Part shown: positions 27,277-36,300 of the stretch, in pieces
Numbering within the stretch: the stretch's first letter is position 1
Layout of the letters: every line of letters starts with the position of its first letter
Source of the DNA: Phycisphaerae bacterium
GTDB taxonomy: Bacteria; Planctomycetota; Phycisphaerae; Phycisphaerales; Phycisphaeraceae
Direction: 5' to 3'
DNA: 64,000 bases
NCBI GenBank assembly: GCA_030426385.1
Contig: JAUHYI010000004.1
Span: forward strand, 53,667 to 117,666
Notes under the pieces: model-generated
Databases searched by the model: none
The model's input: only the letters and a program-made list of their open reading frames with translations
What the model was told of the DNA's origin: nothing
Program-made: the position numbers and the translations under genes

Positions 27277-28887
27277 TTATCCGCCGCCGACCTGGGCCTG
27301 GACTTCCTGACTGACGCGTGGGGCGACTTCTGAATCCAGCAGATTCAGCACGCGATCCTGCACGCGCTTGATCTGATGATTGTAAATCGGGGGCTGAAAT
27401 CCATTGAACAACATGCTGAAGGCAATGACCCGTTCGCCCGAGGGCCGAGTTGGGTCGTCATACACCAGATAGCCTGACAGGGCACTGACCGAATCAATGT
27501 AACCGCTTTTTCCTAATAGCTTTCCAGTAATCGGATAGGTCGGGCGCTTGCGTAACGTGCCATCCACGCCGCCAATGGACAGGCTTTCGCGAAACGGCAC
27601 TGATAGCTCGGGGTCTTCGTTGACTGCTGTGAGCAGATCGACCAACAGGTGCGAGGTCACGCGATTTTCGGAACTCAATCCTGAGCCATCGGCAATGTGA
27701 AACGCGGCTGCCCGCGCGCCGAGTTTGTCACGCAGGAAAATCCGAAGCGCAGCGGCACCATTGTGCCAACTGCCCGGCGCGCCGGTTTGCTGATGGCCCA
27801 TGCGTTTCAACAGGCACTCGGCGAATAGATTTTGCGAATCCTTGTTCGTCCGTTGCAAGATCAACGGCATGGTCGTTTGCACCGCATGAATCAGGGTGCC
27901 CTGGGGAATTACCTGATCTTCGGCAGGCAAGACGATTTCACTCACGCCCACGCCAGCTTCGATCAAACGCTCGGCGAGCAACTGGCCTAAAAATGTCGGC
28001 GGGGTATCGATCGTGATCATCACTGGCGTTTGCCGAGATCGATGAACCTTACCGGAGTAGGTCAGATTGTTGGAGCCGGGCTTGCGAGTCACGCCGAAGG
28101 TGTCGGTTTTATCGGTTTTCGCACGGTTCAATGTGCTGATAAATCGTGCCACCGGTGACATGCGCACACGTGGACTTTCGTTGAGTCGCGTGGGAGTTGG
28201 ATACAGCTCGATGCAGTTGTTATGAAATGTAATGCCTGAAACCTGCGCGCAATAGCGTTCATTCAATTGATCGCGCGGCCAATCGGGATGCACATATTCG
28301 CGATCGAAAATTCGATCATCTACAAACAAACGGTTCACGTGCGTGACATTTCGGCTGGTGACAGCCTGCACCCAGATGTTGATCAGTTTTTCGACATCGA
28401 GGTTGCCACGTTTTAACAATTTCGGATCACCAAAAGCCGGATCGCCGTCGCCCTTGATCACCAGATCGGGATATTCGCTGACGACTTTGCCCTGGGTTTT
28501 CTGCCAATCGGTTGGCATGAGCATTTGCAATTCGGTGCGGAAGACAAAATCCACACCCAAGACCGACAGTGCGGCGGCTGTCGTGACCAGTTTCATATTA
28601 CTTGCGGGCGTCATGGGCCGATCCGCGTCGAGGCGCAACAGTTCTTCGCCGGTCGCCAGGTCGACGGCCATGATGCTCACATCGGTGTTTTTGAGCGCGG
28701 CGGCCCGGACCACTTCTTCCACTTGTGATTGCACCCCCGCTTGCAGGGTGGGTCCGGCCAGGCTGACCATCAGCGCGGCGGCGAGAATCAAGGCTGTGAG
28801 TTGGCTCGCCTTGGCACAAATCAGGCACTTAACGGGCAGGGTTGCCACGGTATTTTGCCAACGGTCACGCATCATATTCAATTGCAT
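27277..28887 (-). CDS. dacB: PBP4-type D-alanyl-D-alanine carboxypeptidase/endopeptidase (S13 family)
   Basis: A protein of 536 residues with a signal peptide (LTALILAAALMVSLAGPTLQA). Active-site motifs of the S13 family are in order: SNMK (SxxK, residues 96-99), SEN in GSGLSSENRV (near residue 404) and KSG in GKSGYIDSVSALSGYL (near residue 460, in place of the usual KTG). It is periplasmic and cuts D-Ala-D-Ala ends or cross-links of peptidoglycan, so it indicates that this organism makes a cell wall. No repeat-derived insertion is present. It converges with fpg across a long repeat-filled gap. Confidence 0.9.
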   Translation of the reverse strand: MQLNMMRDRWQNTVATLPVKCLICAKASQLTALILAAALMVSLAGPTLQAGVQSQVEEVVRAAALKNTDVSIMAVDLATGEELLRLDADRPMTPASNMKLVTTAAALSVLGVDFVFRTELQMLMPTDWQKTQGKVVSEYPDLVIKGDGDPAFGDPKLLKRGNLDVEKLINIWVQAVTSRNVTHVNRLFVDDRIFDREYVHPDWPRDQLNERYCAQVSGITFHNNCIELYPTPTRLNESPRVRMSPVARFISTLNRAKTDKTDTFGVTRKPGSNNLTYSGKVHRSRQTPVMITIDTPPTFLGQLLAERLIEAGVGVSEIVLPAEDQVIPQGTLIHAVQTTMPLILQRTNKDSQNLFAECLLKRMGHQQTGAPGSWHNGAAALRIFLRDKLGARAAAFHIADGSGLSSENRVTSHLLVDLLTAVNEDPELSVPFRESLSIGGVDGTLRKRPTYPITGKLLGKSGYIDSVSALSGYLVYDDPTRPSGERVIAFSMLFNGFQPPIYNHQIKRVQDRVLNLLDSEVAPRVSQEVQAQVGGG

Positions 28888-29111
28888 CCTGGTTCTTTAA
28901 ACAACTACCCAACCATCATTTATGGCACATCAAACGATCTTCCAAACTATCGTTTTCTGGATTCATTTTCTGAATTCAAGTGAAGATAAGTAATTGAAAT
29001 TATAGGAGTTGGGTCGCTTTTGGATTACTTATGAAACTTGTAGTCATTCAGTCACTTTCCTCTTCATCATCGGATAAATCAGCCGATAACCTTAATGGAC
29101 CCAGAGCGTGG

Positions 29112-30311
29112 TTATCGCTCCCAATAAGCCCACCGTTCAACCGATCGCAACCGATACGTCACCCCCCCCACATTCCCCCCCACATTCCCCCCCACATTCC
29201 CCTCCACATTTCCCCCCACATTCCCCTCCACATTTCCCCCCACAATCCCCCCCACATTTCCCCCCACAATCCCCCCCACGTTTTCCCCCGTATTTCCTTC
29301 CGCTTTTCTTCTTGCTTTTTCACCTGGGGTGCCCACCATCTGTACCAGGCGGTGTCCCGTTTTCGCATCCGCGTCAAACCACATGTCCACCGCAGGCCTG
29401 GCTTCCCGCGTGGGGCCTACGTATCGCAAACGCAAATGATGCGCGGACACCGAACCGATCGGCAACGTCAACGATTCCTGGCCCACATAGCTTACCGCCC
29501 ACGATTCCAATTTCATCGACGTCAGATGCGTGTCCGTCGTATCGGGCAACACCTGCAATGTTATCGCTTGAGCCATCGGCGACTCAAACGGATAACCACG
29601 CAACACCAATGGCAACGCATCGGCAAAAACCATCGACGCTGGCGGATCGATCATTTCATCATGCACGCGTCCCTCATTGGGAAAATACGAAAACTGTTCC
29701 CACCATAATTTGCCTTGATGATTGATCACCTGTTTGAAGGTCGCGCCGCAATCCTCTTGCGAACCCATATCGATTTTCAGCGATTTCAAATCGTCTGTGC
29801 CCACATAGACCATCGTCGAAAAATAGTACGTGTAATTTTCCGTAGGCACTTCATCACGCACATGGAATTTGAAAACCGAACGCCCTTTGTTGTTGGCTGA
29901 TTTTGTAAAGGTGTCTGCTGATGCGTGTTCCTTGTTGGTAATCATCCGTGCTTGATACGAGCGCGCTTTGCCATAGACGGTGCGCGTCGCGTCGTACACG
30001 GCATATTCGGTTTTGCCATCAAACCACACGGGATCGTCACGCCAGGCATGGGTGAACTTGGTCAATGGATTTGCTAATGAGTCAGAGGGCTGTGCCTGAT
30101 TCGGGATAGGGTCACTGACATCTTTGGGGTTATTGGCGTTATTGGCGTCACTGGCGCCATGGCTACGATCTGCCGCCTGCATCTGGCCTGTTCCCAGGAT
30201 GCCTATCACCAACGCGACAAACGCCACAACCCAGGCGGCGCGTCTTATCAATAACGTAATTCCATTGGTTTTTTCGGGGCAAACGCGTGGCAAAAATAGA
30301 TGGTTTTTCAT
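29112..30311 (-). CDS. Exported DUF3108-like protein with a 10-unit VGG array near its C-terminus
   Basis: A protein of 399 residues. The ATG at 30311 is preferred, 14 nt after the upstream stop, because it gives a compact signal peptide (WVVAFVALVIGILGTGQMQAA). The body is beta-rich (YSYQ-like strands, WFDADAKTGHRLVQMVG) and resembles exported DUF3108-type proteins; the match is by eye. About residues 344-383 are ten consecutive four-residue units (NVGG, IVGG, NVEG), followed by the terminal strand VTYRLRSVERWAYWER. The array splits what looks like a normal C-terminal beta hairpin (RLVQMVG ... TYRLRS). Function unknown; neighbours are a glycosyltransferase and a peptidoglycan peptidase. Confidence 0.65.
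   Translation of the reverse strand: MKNHLFLPRVCPEKTNGITLLIRRAAWVVAFVALVIGILGTGQMQAADRSHGASDANNANNPKDVSDPIPNQAQPSDSLANPLTKFTHAWRDDPVWFDGKTEYAVYDATRTVYGKARSYQARMITNKEHASADTFTKSANNKGRSVFKFHVRDEVPTENYTYYFSTMVYVGTDDLKSLKIDMGSQEDCGATFKQVINHQGKLWWEQFSYFPNEGRVHDEMIDPPASMVFADALPLVLRGYPFESPMAQAITLQVLPDTTDTHLTSMKLESWAVSYVGQESLTLPIGSVSAHHLRLRYVGPTREARPAVDMWFDADAKTGHRLVQMVGTPGEKARRKAEGNTGENVGGIVGGNVGGIVGGNVEGNVGGNVEGNVGGNVGGNVGGVTYRLRSVERWAYWER
29161..29310. repeat. Best-preserved array of the 12-bp repeat (10-12 units)
   Basis: Tandem CACATTCCCCCC units with variants CACATTTCCCCC, CACAATCCCCCC and CACATTCCCCTC. The 12-bp period keeps the reading frame of the host gene. Variants alternate, which suggests higher-order duplication of 24-bp blocks. 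Confidence 0.92.
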
Positions 30312-30325
30312 GCCACTATCGTAGG

Positions 30326-31588
30326 CTATGCCGCTTGGCGTTTCTTGTATATCGTTGAACAATGATAATGATGCAACATCGCGTTGTATTGTTCCGCATA
30401 GGCCTGATGCATACGTGCCTGGGTGAAATGTTCGTGCAGACGCACGCGCCCGGCCAATCCCATCGCGCGTCCTATGGCATTGTCTCGCAACAGTCGCGTT
30501 AAATGCGCACCCATGGCCTCATGATCCTGACGCGGGGCCAACCAACCGGTGCGCCCGTGCTCGATCACTTCCGCATTACCGCCCACATCCGTGGCGACGA
30601 TCGGCAACTTCGCAGCCATGGCTTCCAACAACGTGACGCTGATCCCCTCGCTCAAACTGCTGAGCATAAACACATCCGCCGCATGCAACAGGTCTGCCAC
30701 ATCCGTGCGCACACCCACGAAGCGCACCCGATCTTCTACGCCCAGATCTTCAGCCAATCGTTCCATCGCACCGCGCTGCGGCCCGTCGCCGACATACACC
30801 AATCGCGCGTCGGGCATGTCGTGCGCGGTCTGAGCAAACGCGCGCAAACCCGTGGCATGATCCTTCACCGGATGAAACCGTGCGACCTGAATCACCATCG
30901 GCTGATCGTCCGTGATCGCCAGGGCTTGTCGCACAGCAGCTCGATCGCGCTTGGGTTGGCTAAACGAATTGGGATCGATCCCGTTAAGAATCACCTCAAT
31001 GCGAGGCGAGGCAATGCCCTCATTGGCAACCAGCAGATCCGCCACATATTGACCCACCGCAGTCACCCGATCATCACGTCGCAATAACCATTTGTTGGCC
31101 CACACCCGTTTGGCACGACGCCAATCCGGATATTCCCGGCCATGTTCAGTAAACAAAACCCGACACGCGGGCCGGCGCACCATCGCTCGGCCCATCGCCG
31201 CATAAAAAAACGGGCCGTATTGGTGAGCATGCAACAGGTTCACCCCATAGCGGCGGATCACCTGACCCATCCGTCGCATGGCTCGCCAATCGATGCCGGG
31301 TCGGCGATCCAGGCAAACCACCTCGAATCCCTGTTCGCGCATGGTTTTGCCCAGCGGGCCGATTTCATCGAGACATATATAGATACACCGGTAGCGATCG
31401 CGTAAATCACGCCCCAAACCAGCGGCCAACATCTCCGCTCCCGCGTAATGCAAACTATGCAAAACATGCGCAACCGTGGGTTGAGCGGGCGAAGCAGGGA
31501 GGTTGGGTGAGGGGTCATCAGGCCGAATTGCAGGTGCAGCGGGGCTGTTCGTGGACGTGGGATTGGTGGTAATTGTGTCTAACGCCAT
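30326..31588 (-). CDS. Family 4 glycosyltransferase
   Basis: A protein of 420 residues from ATG 31588; the frame continues upstream, but those residues are atypical. After a Pro/Thr-rich N-terminus of about 40 residues, VAHVLHSLHYAGAEMLAAGL begins the GT-B acceptor domain. VIQVARFHPVKDHATGL and LVYVGDGPQRGAMERLAEDL are the usual donor-domain strands, and SLSEGISVTLLEAMAAKLPIVATDVGG holds the E-x7-E motif. Such enzymes transfer sugars from nucleotide donors during glycan or glycolipid synthesis on the inner membrane face. It is the first of two genes transcribed leftwards (with the DUF3108-like protein) and is free of repeat insertions. Confidence 0.9.
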   Translation of the reverse strand: MALDTITTNPTSTNSPAAPAIRPDDPSPNLPASPAQPTVAHVLHSLHYAGAEMLAAGLGRDLRDRYRCIYICLDEIGPLGKTMREQGFEVVCLDRRPGIDWRAMRRMGQVIRRYGVNLLHAHQYGPFFYAAMGRAMVRRPACRVLFTEHGREYPDWRRAKRVWANKWLLRRDDRVTAVGQYVADLLVANEGIASPRIEVILNGIDPNSFSQPKRDRAAVRQALAITDDQPMVIQVARFHPVKDHATGLRAFAQTAHDMPDARLVYVGDGPQRGAMERLAEDLGVEDRVRFVGVRTDVADLLHAADVFMLSSLSEGISVTLLEAMAAKLPIVATDVGGNAEVIEHGRTGWLAPRQDHEAMGAHLTRLLRDNAIGRAMGLAGRVRLHEHFTQARMHQAYAEQYNAMLHHYHCSTIYKKRQAA

Positions 31589-31865
31589 GTGTTTGTTGGA
31601 TTTATAAAAAATCTGGCCTCGCCGGGCATTTCCTGTTATTCTGTTCATCGACCGATTGGCCATACCGGGGTTATCCCTTCGCCGATCGACCTTTCAGTGG
31701 GCTTGTTACCGGACATCAGGTTTTTTGGCATCATCTTGGGCTTTTGCTGCGGTATTGCTGCGGTTATTAATCCGTACGAGGCGACCCTCGCCGCTTGATT
31801 TCATGGATCACGCGTGATACGCTATTCGGCTCGACATTAGAATATACGATGATATTGAACCGCAC

Positions 31866-31882
31866 TATTAATTTAATTAATA
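31866..31882. promoter_or_regulatory. AT-rich 17-bp palindrome, possible LysR-type operator
   Basis: TATTAATTTAATTAATA has perfect 8-bp arms around one central base and contains a T-N11-A core, the pattern recognised by LysR-family regulators. It lies about 284 nt upstream of the LysR gene that opens the glt operon. Binding is inference. Confidence 0.4.
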
Positions 31883-31939
31883 ACGCGGCACACAAATGGG
31901 CTACCCGTGTTCCTGCCGTCTATGCCTGACGACATCCGT

Positions 31940-31983
31940 AGGCACTTGGCAGACACTTGCCAGGCACTTGCCAGGCACTCGGC
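31940..31983. repeat. Four tandem 11-bp repeats (AGGCACTTGCC type)
   Basis: Units AGGCACTTGGC, AGACACTTGCC, AGGCACTTGCC and AGGCACTCGGC follow without spacers. The period of 11 bp is one helical turn, as in iterons or cooperative binding arrays. Confidence 0.8.
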
Positions 31984-32040
31984 GCCACCTGACGGCGTTT
32001 GGTGTTTGACGACTCGCACGACGAGACGAACAGCCCATTG

Positions 32041-32080
32041 CCTCACGAAGCTTCACGAAGCTTCACGAAGCTTCAAGAAC
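32041..32080. repeat. Tandem 10-bp repeats (CTTCACGAAG)
   Basis: Three and a half copies of CTTCACGAAG, itself a near palindrome (CTTC..GAAG). It lies 85 nt before the LysR start. Confidence 0.85.
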
Positions 32081-32165
32081 ATGCGTTCACGGATCGGCCT
32101 GATTTTGCACGGATCGCAAATCCTCAAACCCAGACTCACCAAACCTCTACCCACCGGACTGACCT

Positions 32166-33380
32166 ATGAAAAACATCTGCGATATGAGAACGCTGCAGAT
32201 CTTTCTGGAAGCTGCCAAGCTTCGCAGTGTCAGCCGCGCCGCAGAATTGGCTGGGATCACCCAATCCGCAGCCAGCCAACGTCTGGCTGCGCTGGAAAAA
32301 AACCTTCACGTCACCCTGCTCGATCGATCCGTGCGACCGCTTACCCTCACCCATGCCGGCGAGGTGTTTCTCAAGGGTGTCGAGGATCTGATCAGCAACT
32401 ACGAAGCACTCGAACAACGCGTGACCAGTTTGCAGCCACGACTCGACGGCCGCATTCGCATTGAGGCCATCTATTCCGCCGGCATCGATTGGCTCAATCG
32501 GATCGCCGACGCCTTTGGTCGGATGCATCCCCGCGTTGATATCGACATCACCTACCATCGGCCCGAAACCGTGCACGACATTGTGAAGTCAGGCCGATCC
32601 GATCTGGGCATCGTGTCCTATCCGCGCACCTGGCGCGACGTCGGCGTGATCCCGCTTCGCGATGAAATCATGTGCGTCGTTTGCGCTCCGAACCATCCGT
32701 TGGCCCAACGCTTCGCCGATGCACGCGAGCGCAACCATCATCACGATCGCGACTCCGATACCGATTCACAAAATTCTCTGAGTCTCGATGCGCTGGACGC
32801 ACTGTCGGTCCATGCTCATGAACTGGTGGATTACGAATTTGTCACGTTGGAATGCGAGTTGCCATTGGGCCGGCGCATCCGTCGCTATTTGCGCGAGCAC
32901 AGCCCGACTGGCGAGTTGCCGGAAATCACGCATACCTTTGACAACCTCGACACGATCAAGGCCGCCGTGGCAGTCACCGACAAACTAACCATTCTGCCGC
33001 GCAGCAGTGTGCTCCATGAAGTGCAAGGTCACACCTTGGTGGCATTGCCATTGGTGCCCGAAATCGTTCGGCCGTTGGGTGTGATTTATGCCAAGCGTTC
33101 ACGACAGAATGGTTCGGGCCGCAACGGCGAGGCCATTCTCGCGCCGGCGGCCAACACGTTTGTGCAATACCTGATCAAACACGCCGGGCCCTTGTCGCAA
33201 CAATCAGGTCAACAAGCAGGCCAACAACTGGGCCAACAATCGCAAGACGAAAACCCGAACAATAGTCAGGTCGATACACATGACCTCGTAGTGTCAAGCA
33301 CTTCAGACGCATCTGCGACATCCATGACATCTGCGACATCCGCCATGTCCGACACCACCTATGCGGGGGACCGAACATGA
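32166..33380 (+). CDS. LysR-family transcriptional regulator upstream of gltB
   Basis: A protein of 404 residues. The N-terminal winged helix-turn-helix is clear (MRTLQIFLEAAKLRSVSRAA, then TQSAASQRLAALEKNL), followed by a periplasmic-binding-protein-like effector domain (RIRIEAIYSAGIDWLNRIADAF, DLGIVSYPRTW). The C-terminus has an unusual tail of about 60 residues rich in Gln, Ser and Thr (SQQSGQQAGQQLGQQSQ, then TSATSAMS) built from DNA near-repeats. The stop overlaps the gltB start as ATGA, so the regulator is co-translated with its likely target. GltC of Bacillus is a LysR protein controlling gltAB but is divergent; the co-directional arrangement here is different. A role in nitrogen control is inferred. 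Confidence 0.85.
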   Translation: MKNICDMRTLQIFLEAAKLRSVSRAAELAGITQSAASQRLAALEKNLHVTLLDRSVRPLTLTHAGEVFLKGVEDLISNYEALEQRVTSLQPRLDGRIRIEAIYSAGIDWLNRIADAFGRMHPRVDIDITYHRPETVHDIVKSGRSDLGIVSYPRTWRDVGVIPLRDEIMCVVCAPNHPLAQRFADARERNHHHDRDSDTDSQNSLSLDALDALSVHAHELVDYEFVTLECELPLGRRIRRYLREHSPTGELPEITHTFDNLDTIKAAVAVTDKLTILPRSSVLHEVQGHTLVALPLVPEIVRPLGVIYAKRSRQNGSGRNGEAILAPAANTFVQYLIKHAGPLSQQSGQQAGQQLGQQSQDENPNNSQVDTHDLVVSSTSDASATSMTSATSAMSDTTYAGDRT

Positions 33381-36300
33381 CCACACCACACACCGCATCA
33401 TCTTCGAATCAACTCAACGCCAACACGCTTAACACACTCAACCCTGAATCTGGAATCACGAATTTGTCCGACATTGCTGCCAATCTGAACGACCCTGCGA
33501 AACTACGACACGGCAAGCCCGTGGCCCAGGGGTTGTACGATCCAGCCAACGAACACGACAACTGCGGCGTTGGATTTATCGCGCACATCAAGGGCAAGCC
33601 TTCGCATGCCATCGTGTCCGATGCGTTGGTCATGCTCAGTCGCATGGATCATCGTGGCGCATGTGGTTGTGAAGAAAACACCGGCGACGGCGCGGGCATC
33701 ATGACCGGCTTGCCGTATGAGTTTCTGACACGCGTCGCCAAGGATGATTTGAATTTATCATTGCCACCCAACGGCCAATATGCCGCGGGTTTGATTTTCT
33801 TACCGACCGATCACGACCAGCGCGAAACATGCAAACGCGAGCTATCCACGATCATCGGCGAACAAGGATTGCGCGTGTTGGGTTGGCGACCAGTGCCGAC
33901 CGACAATTCGATGATCGGCCCGACGGCGCGCAAACAGGAACCGCGTATTGAAATGTTGTTCGTCGCGGCAGGCCAACCGTTGATCAATCGTTTCGCAGAC
34001 AAGCCCGCCTCCGTGTTGGAAGATGCGTTTGAACGACAGTTATATGTCGCCCGTAAATTTGCCAGCCATCGCTTGCGAGGCAATCCGCAATTGGATCAGG
34101 CAGAACTGTTTTACATCTGCTCGCTGTCAACGCGCGTGATCATTTACAAGGGCCAACTGACCTCGACGCAGGTACCGCAATACTATGCAGACTTGCGCGA
34201 CCCGACATTCCAAAGTCATCTGGCAATGGTCCATTCGCGCTTCAGCACAAACACATTCCCCTCGTGGGATCGCGCCCAGCCGATGCGCTTTATGAGTCAC
34301 AATGGTGAAATCAACACGATGCGCGGCAACATCAATTGGATGCACGCGCGCGAAGGGTTGATGCATAGCCCGCATTTCACTGACGAGGAATTGCAAAAAC
34401 TATTCCCCGTCATTGAGCCGGACACGTCGGACTCAGGTAATTTCGATAACGCGCTTGAGTTGTTGTACATGGCCGGGCGTTCGATGCCTGAATCGATGAT
34501 GATGATGATTCCCGAAGCGTGGCAGAATCATGAATCGATGAATCTGACCAAGGAAGCGTTTTACGAATATCACGCGAACCTGATGGAGCCATGGGATGGG
34601 CCGGCGTCGGTGGTGTTTACCGATGGTCGAACGATCGGCGCGACGTTGGATCGAAACGGATTGCGTCCGTCGCGTTATTACGTGACCGATGACGACATGG
34701 TGATCATGGCCAGCGAAGTGGGCGTGGTGGAAGTGCCCAACGAAAAAATTCTGGAGAAAGGCCGATTGCAACCCGGGCGTATGTTCCTGGTTGATTTCGA
34801 ACAGGGACGTTTGATTCCCGATGGCGAATTAAAGCATGAAATTACCTCGCGCCGTGATTATGCCGGTTGGCTCAAAGAGAACAAGGTGGAGATCAATGAT
34901 CTCGAACCCAAGCCGGTGGAACTGCGTCGTCACGGCAAGGAATTAACGCAGCGCTTGCAAGCGTTCGGCTATACGCTGGAACATTTGCATGTGTTAATGC
35001 GGCCGATGGTGAACGAATCGAAAGAACCCCTGGGTTCCATGGGTAACGATACACCCCTGGCGGTGTTAAGCGATAAGCCGCGCTTGATCTATGATTATTT
35101 CAAGCAGTTGTTTGCTCAGGTCACCAATCCGCCGATCGATCCGATTCGTGAAGAAATCATCATGAGTCTGGAGTGTTACATCGGTCCGGAAGAAAACCTG
35201 CTGGACACCACGCCGTTGCATAGCAATCGGATTCACCTGCAACGACCGGTGATCACGAACGAAACGTTGGCCATGTTGAAAGGGATTGATCATCAACAGG
35301 GCGAGCGGCATTGGCGCAGTCGGACGATTGATATCACGTTTGAAAAACCACGGCACGGCCAAAGCGCGCGTGAGGCGATGTTGGAAGCGTTGGATCGAAT
35401 CTGTCACGAAGCCACCGAAGCGATTCGCGAAGGTGACTCGCTGATTATTTTGTCGGATCGGGCGGTCGACGAACGACGGGTGCCGATCAGTTCATTGTTG
35501 GCCTGCGGCACGGTGCATCATCACCTGGTACGCAGCGCCAAGCGGACGCAGATTGGTTTGATTCTGGAAACCGGCGAAGCGCGTGAAGTACATCATTTTG
35601 CCACGCTGTTTGGCTATGGTGCGGACGCGGTGAATCCGTACCTGGCGTTTGAAGCACTGTGGCAATTGCAGGACGAAGGGGTGATCTTTTTCAAGACGGA
35701 TACCGATGCGGACCTGGACAAAGCCGACCGCGAAGACAAAGTGGTGGTGAATTATGTGCGTGCAGTGCGTAAGGGTTTGTTGAAAGTGATGAGCAAGGTG
35801 GGGATCTCGACGCTGGCCAGTTACAAGGGCGCGCAGATTTTTGAATGTATTGGTTTGCGTGACGAAGTGATCCAGCGATGTTTTGCGGGAACGTCTTCGC
35901 GTTTGCAAGGCGCGGGTTTTGACGTGTTAGCCAAGGAAGCGGTACGCCGACATGAACTGGGCTATCCGAAGCGCGGGCAAGTGCGTTTGGATGTGCTGCC
36001 CAATCCGGGTGAGTATTCGTGGCGCTCGGGCGGCGAGAAGCACATGCTGAACCCAACATCAATTGCGCAGTTGCAAACAGCGGCGCGACGCGGGGATAAG
36101 GATGCGTATTGGAAGTTTGCCAACTATGTGAATCATGAAAATGAAGCGCGTTGCACATTGCGTGGGCTGTTGGATTTCAATAAGCCGGGTCAGGATGGTC
36201 GCGCGGGTCAAGCGATTTCGATTGATGAGGTGGAGCCAGCCAGCGAGATCGTGAAGCGATTCCGCACGGGCGCGATGAGTTTCGGTTCGATCTCTGCCGA

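Larger units (their letters stand above)
31589..32165. other. 577-bp divergent intergenic region with palindrome and tandem arrays
   Basis: This separates the leftward glycosyltransferase from the rightward LysR-glt operon. It contains an AT palindrome (31866-31882), four 11-bp tandem repeats (31940-31983) and three and a half 10-bp tandem repeats (32041-32080). No good DnaA box (TTATNCACA) was found by eye. The region is free of the G/C-rich repeat. It should hold two divergent promoters; a -10/-35 pair could not be assigned with confidence. Confidence 0.65.

Noticed and set aside
29161..29310. Possible CRISPR array
   Set aside because: Units are 12 bp and contiguous with no unique spacers, so this is a minisatellite.
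29108..29725. Plus-strand frames rich in PPHSPPHSPP and HIPPHIPP
   Set aside because: They are the opposite-strand reading of the repeat array inside the minus-strand DUF3108-like gene and have no family or ribosome site.
31907..32464. Frame of 185 codons overlapping the LysR start
   Set aside because: It spans the tandem arrays and then runs out of frame through the LysR gene; no family similarity.
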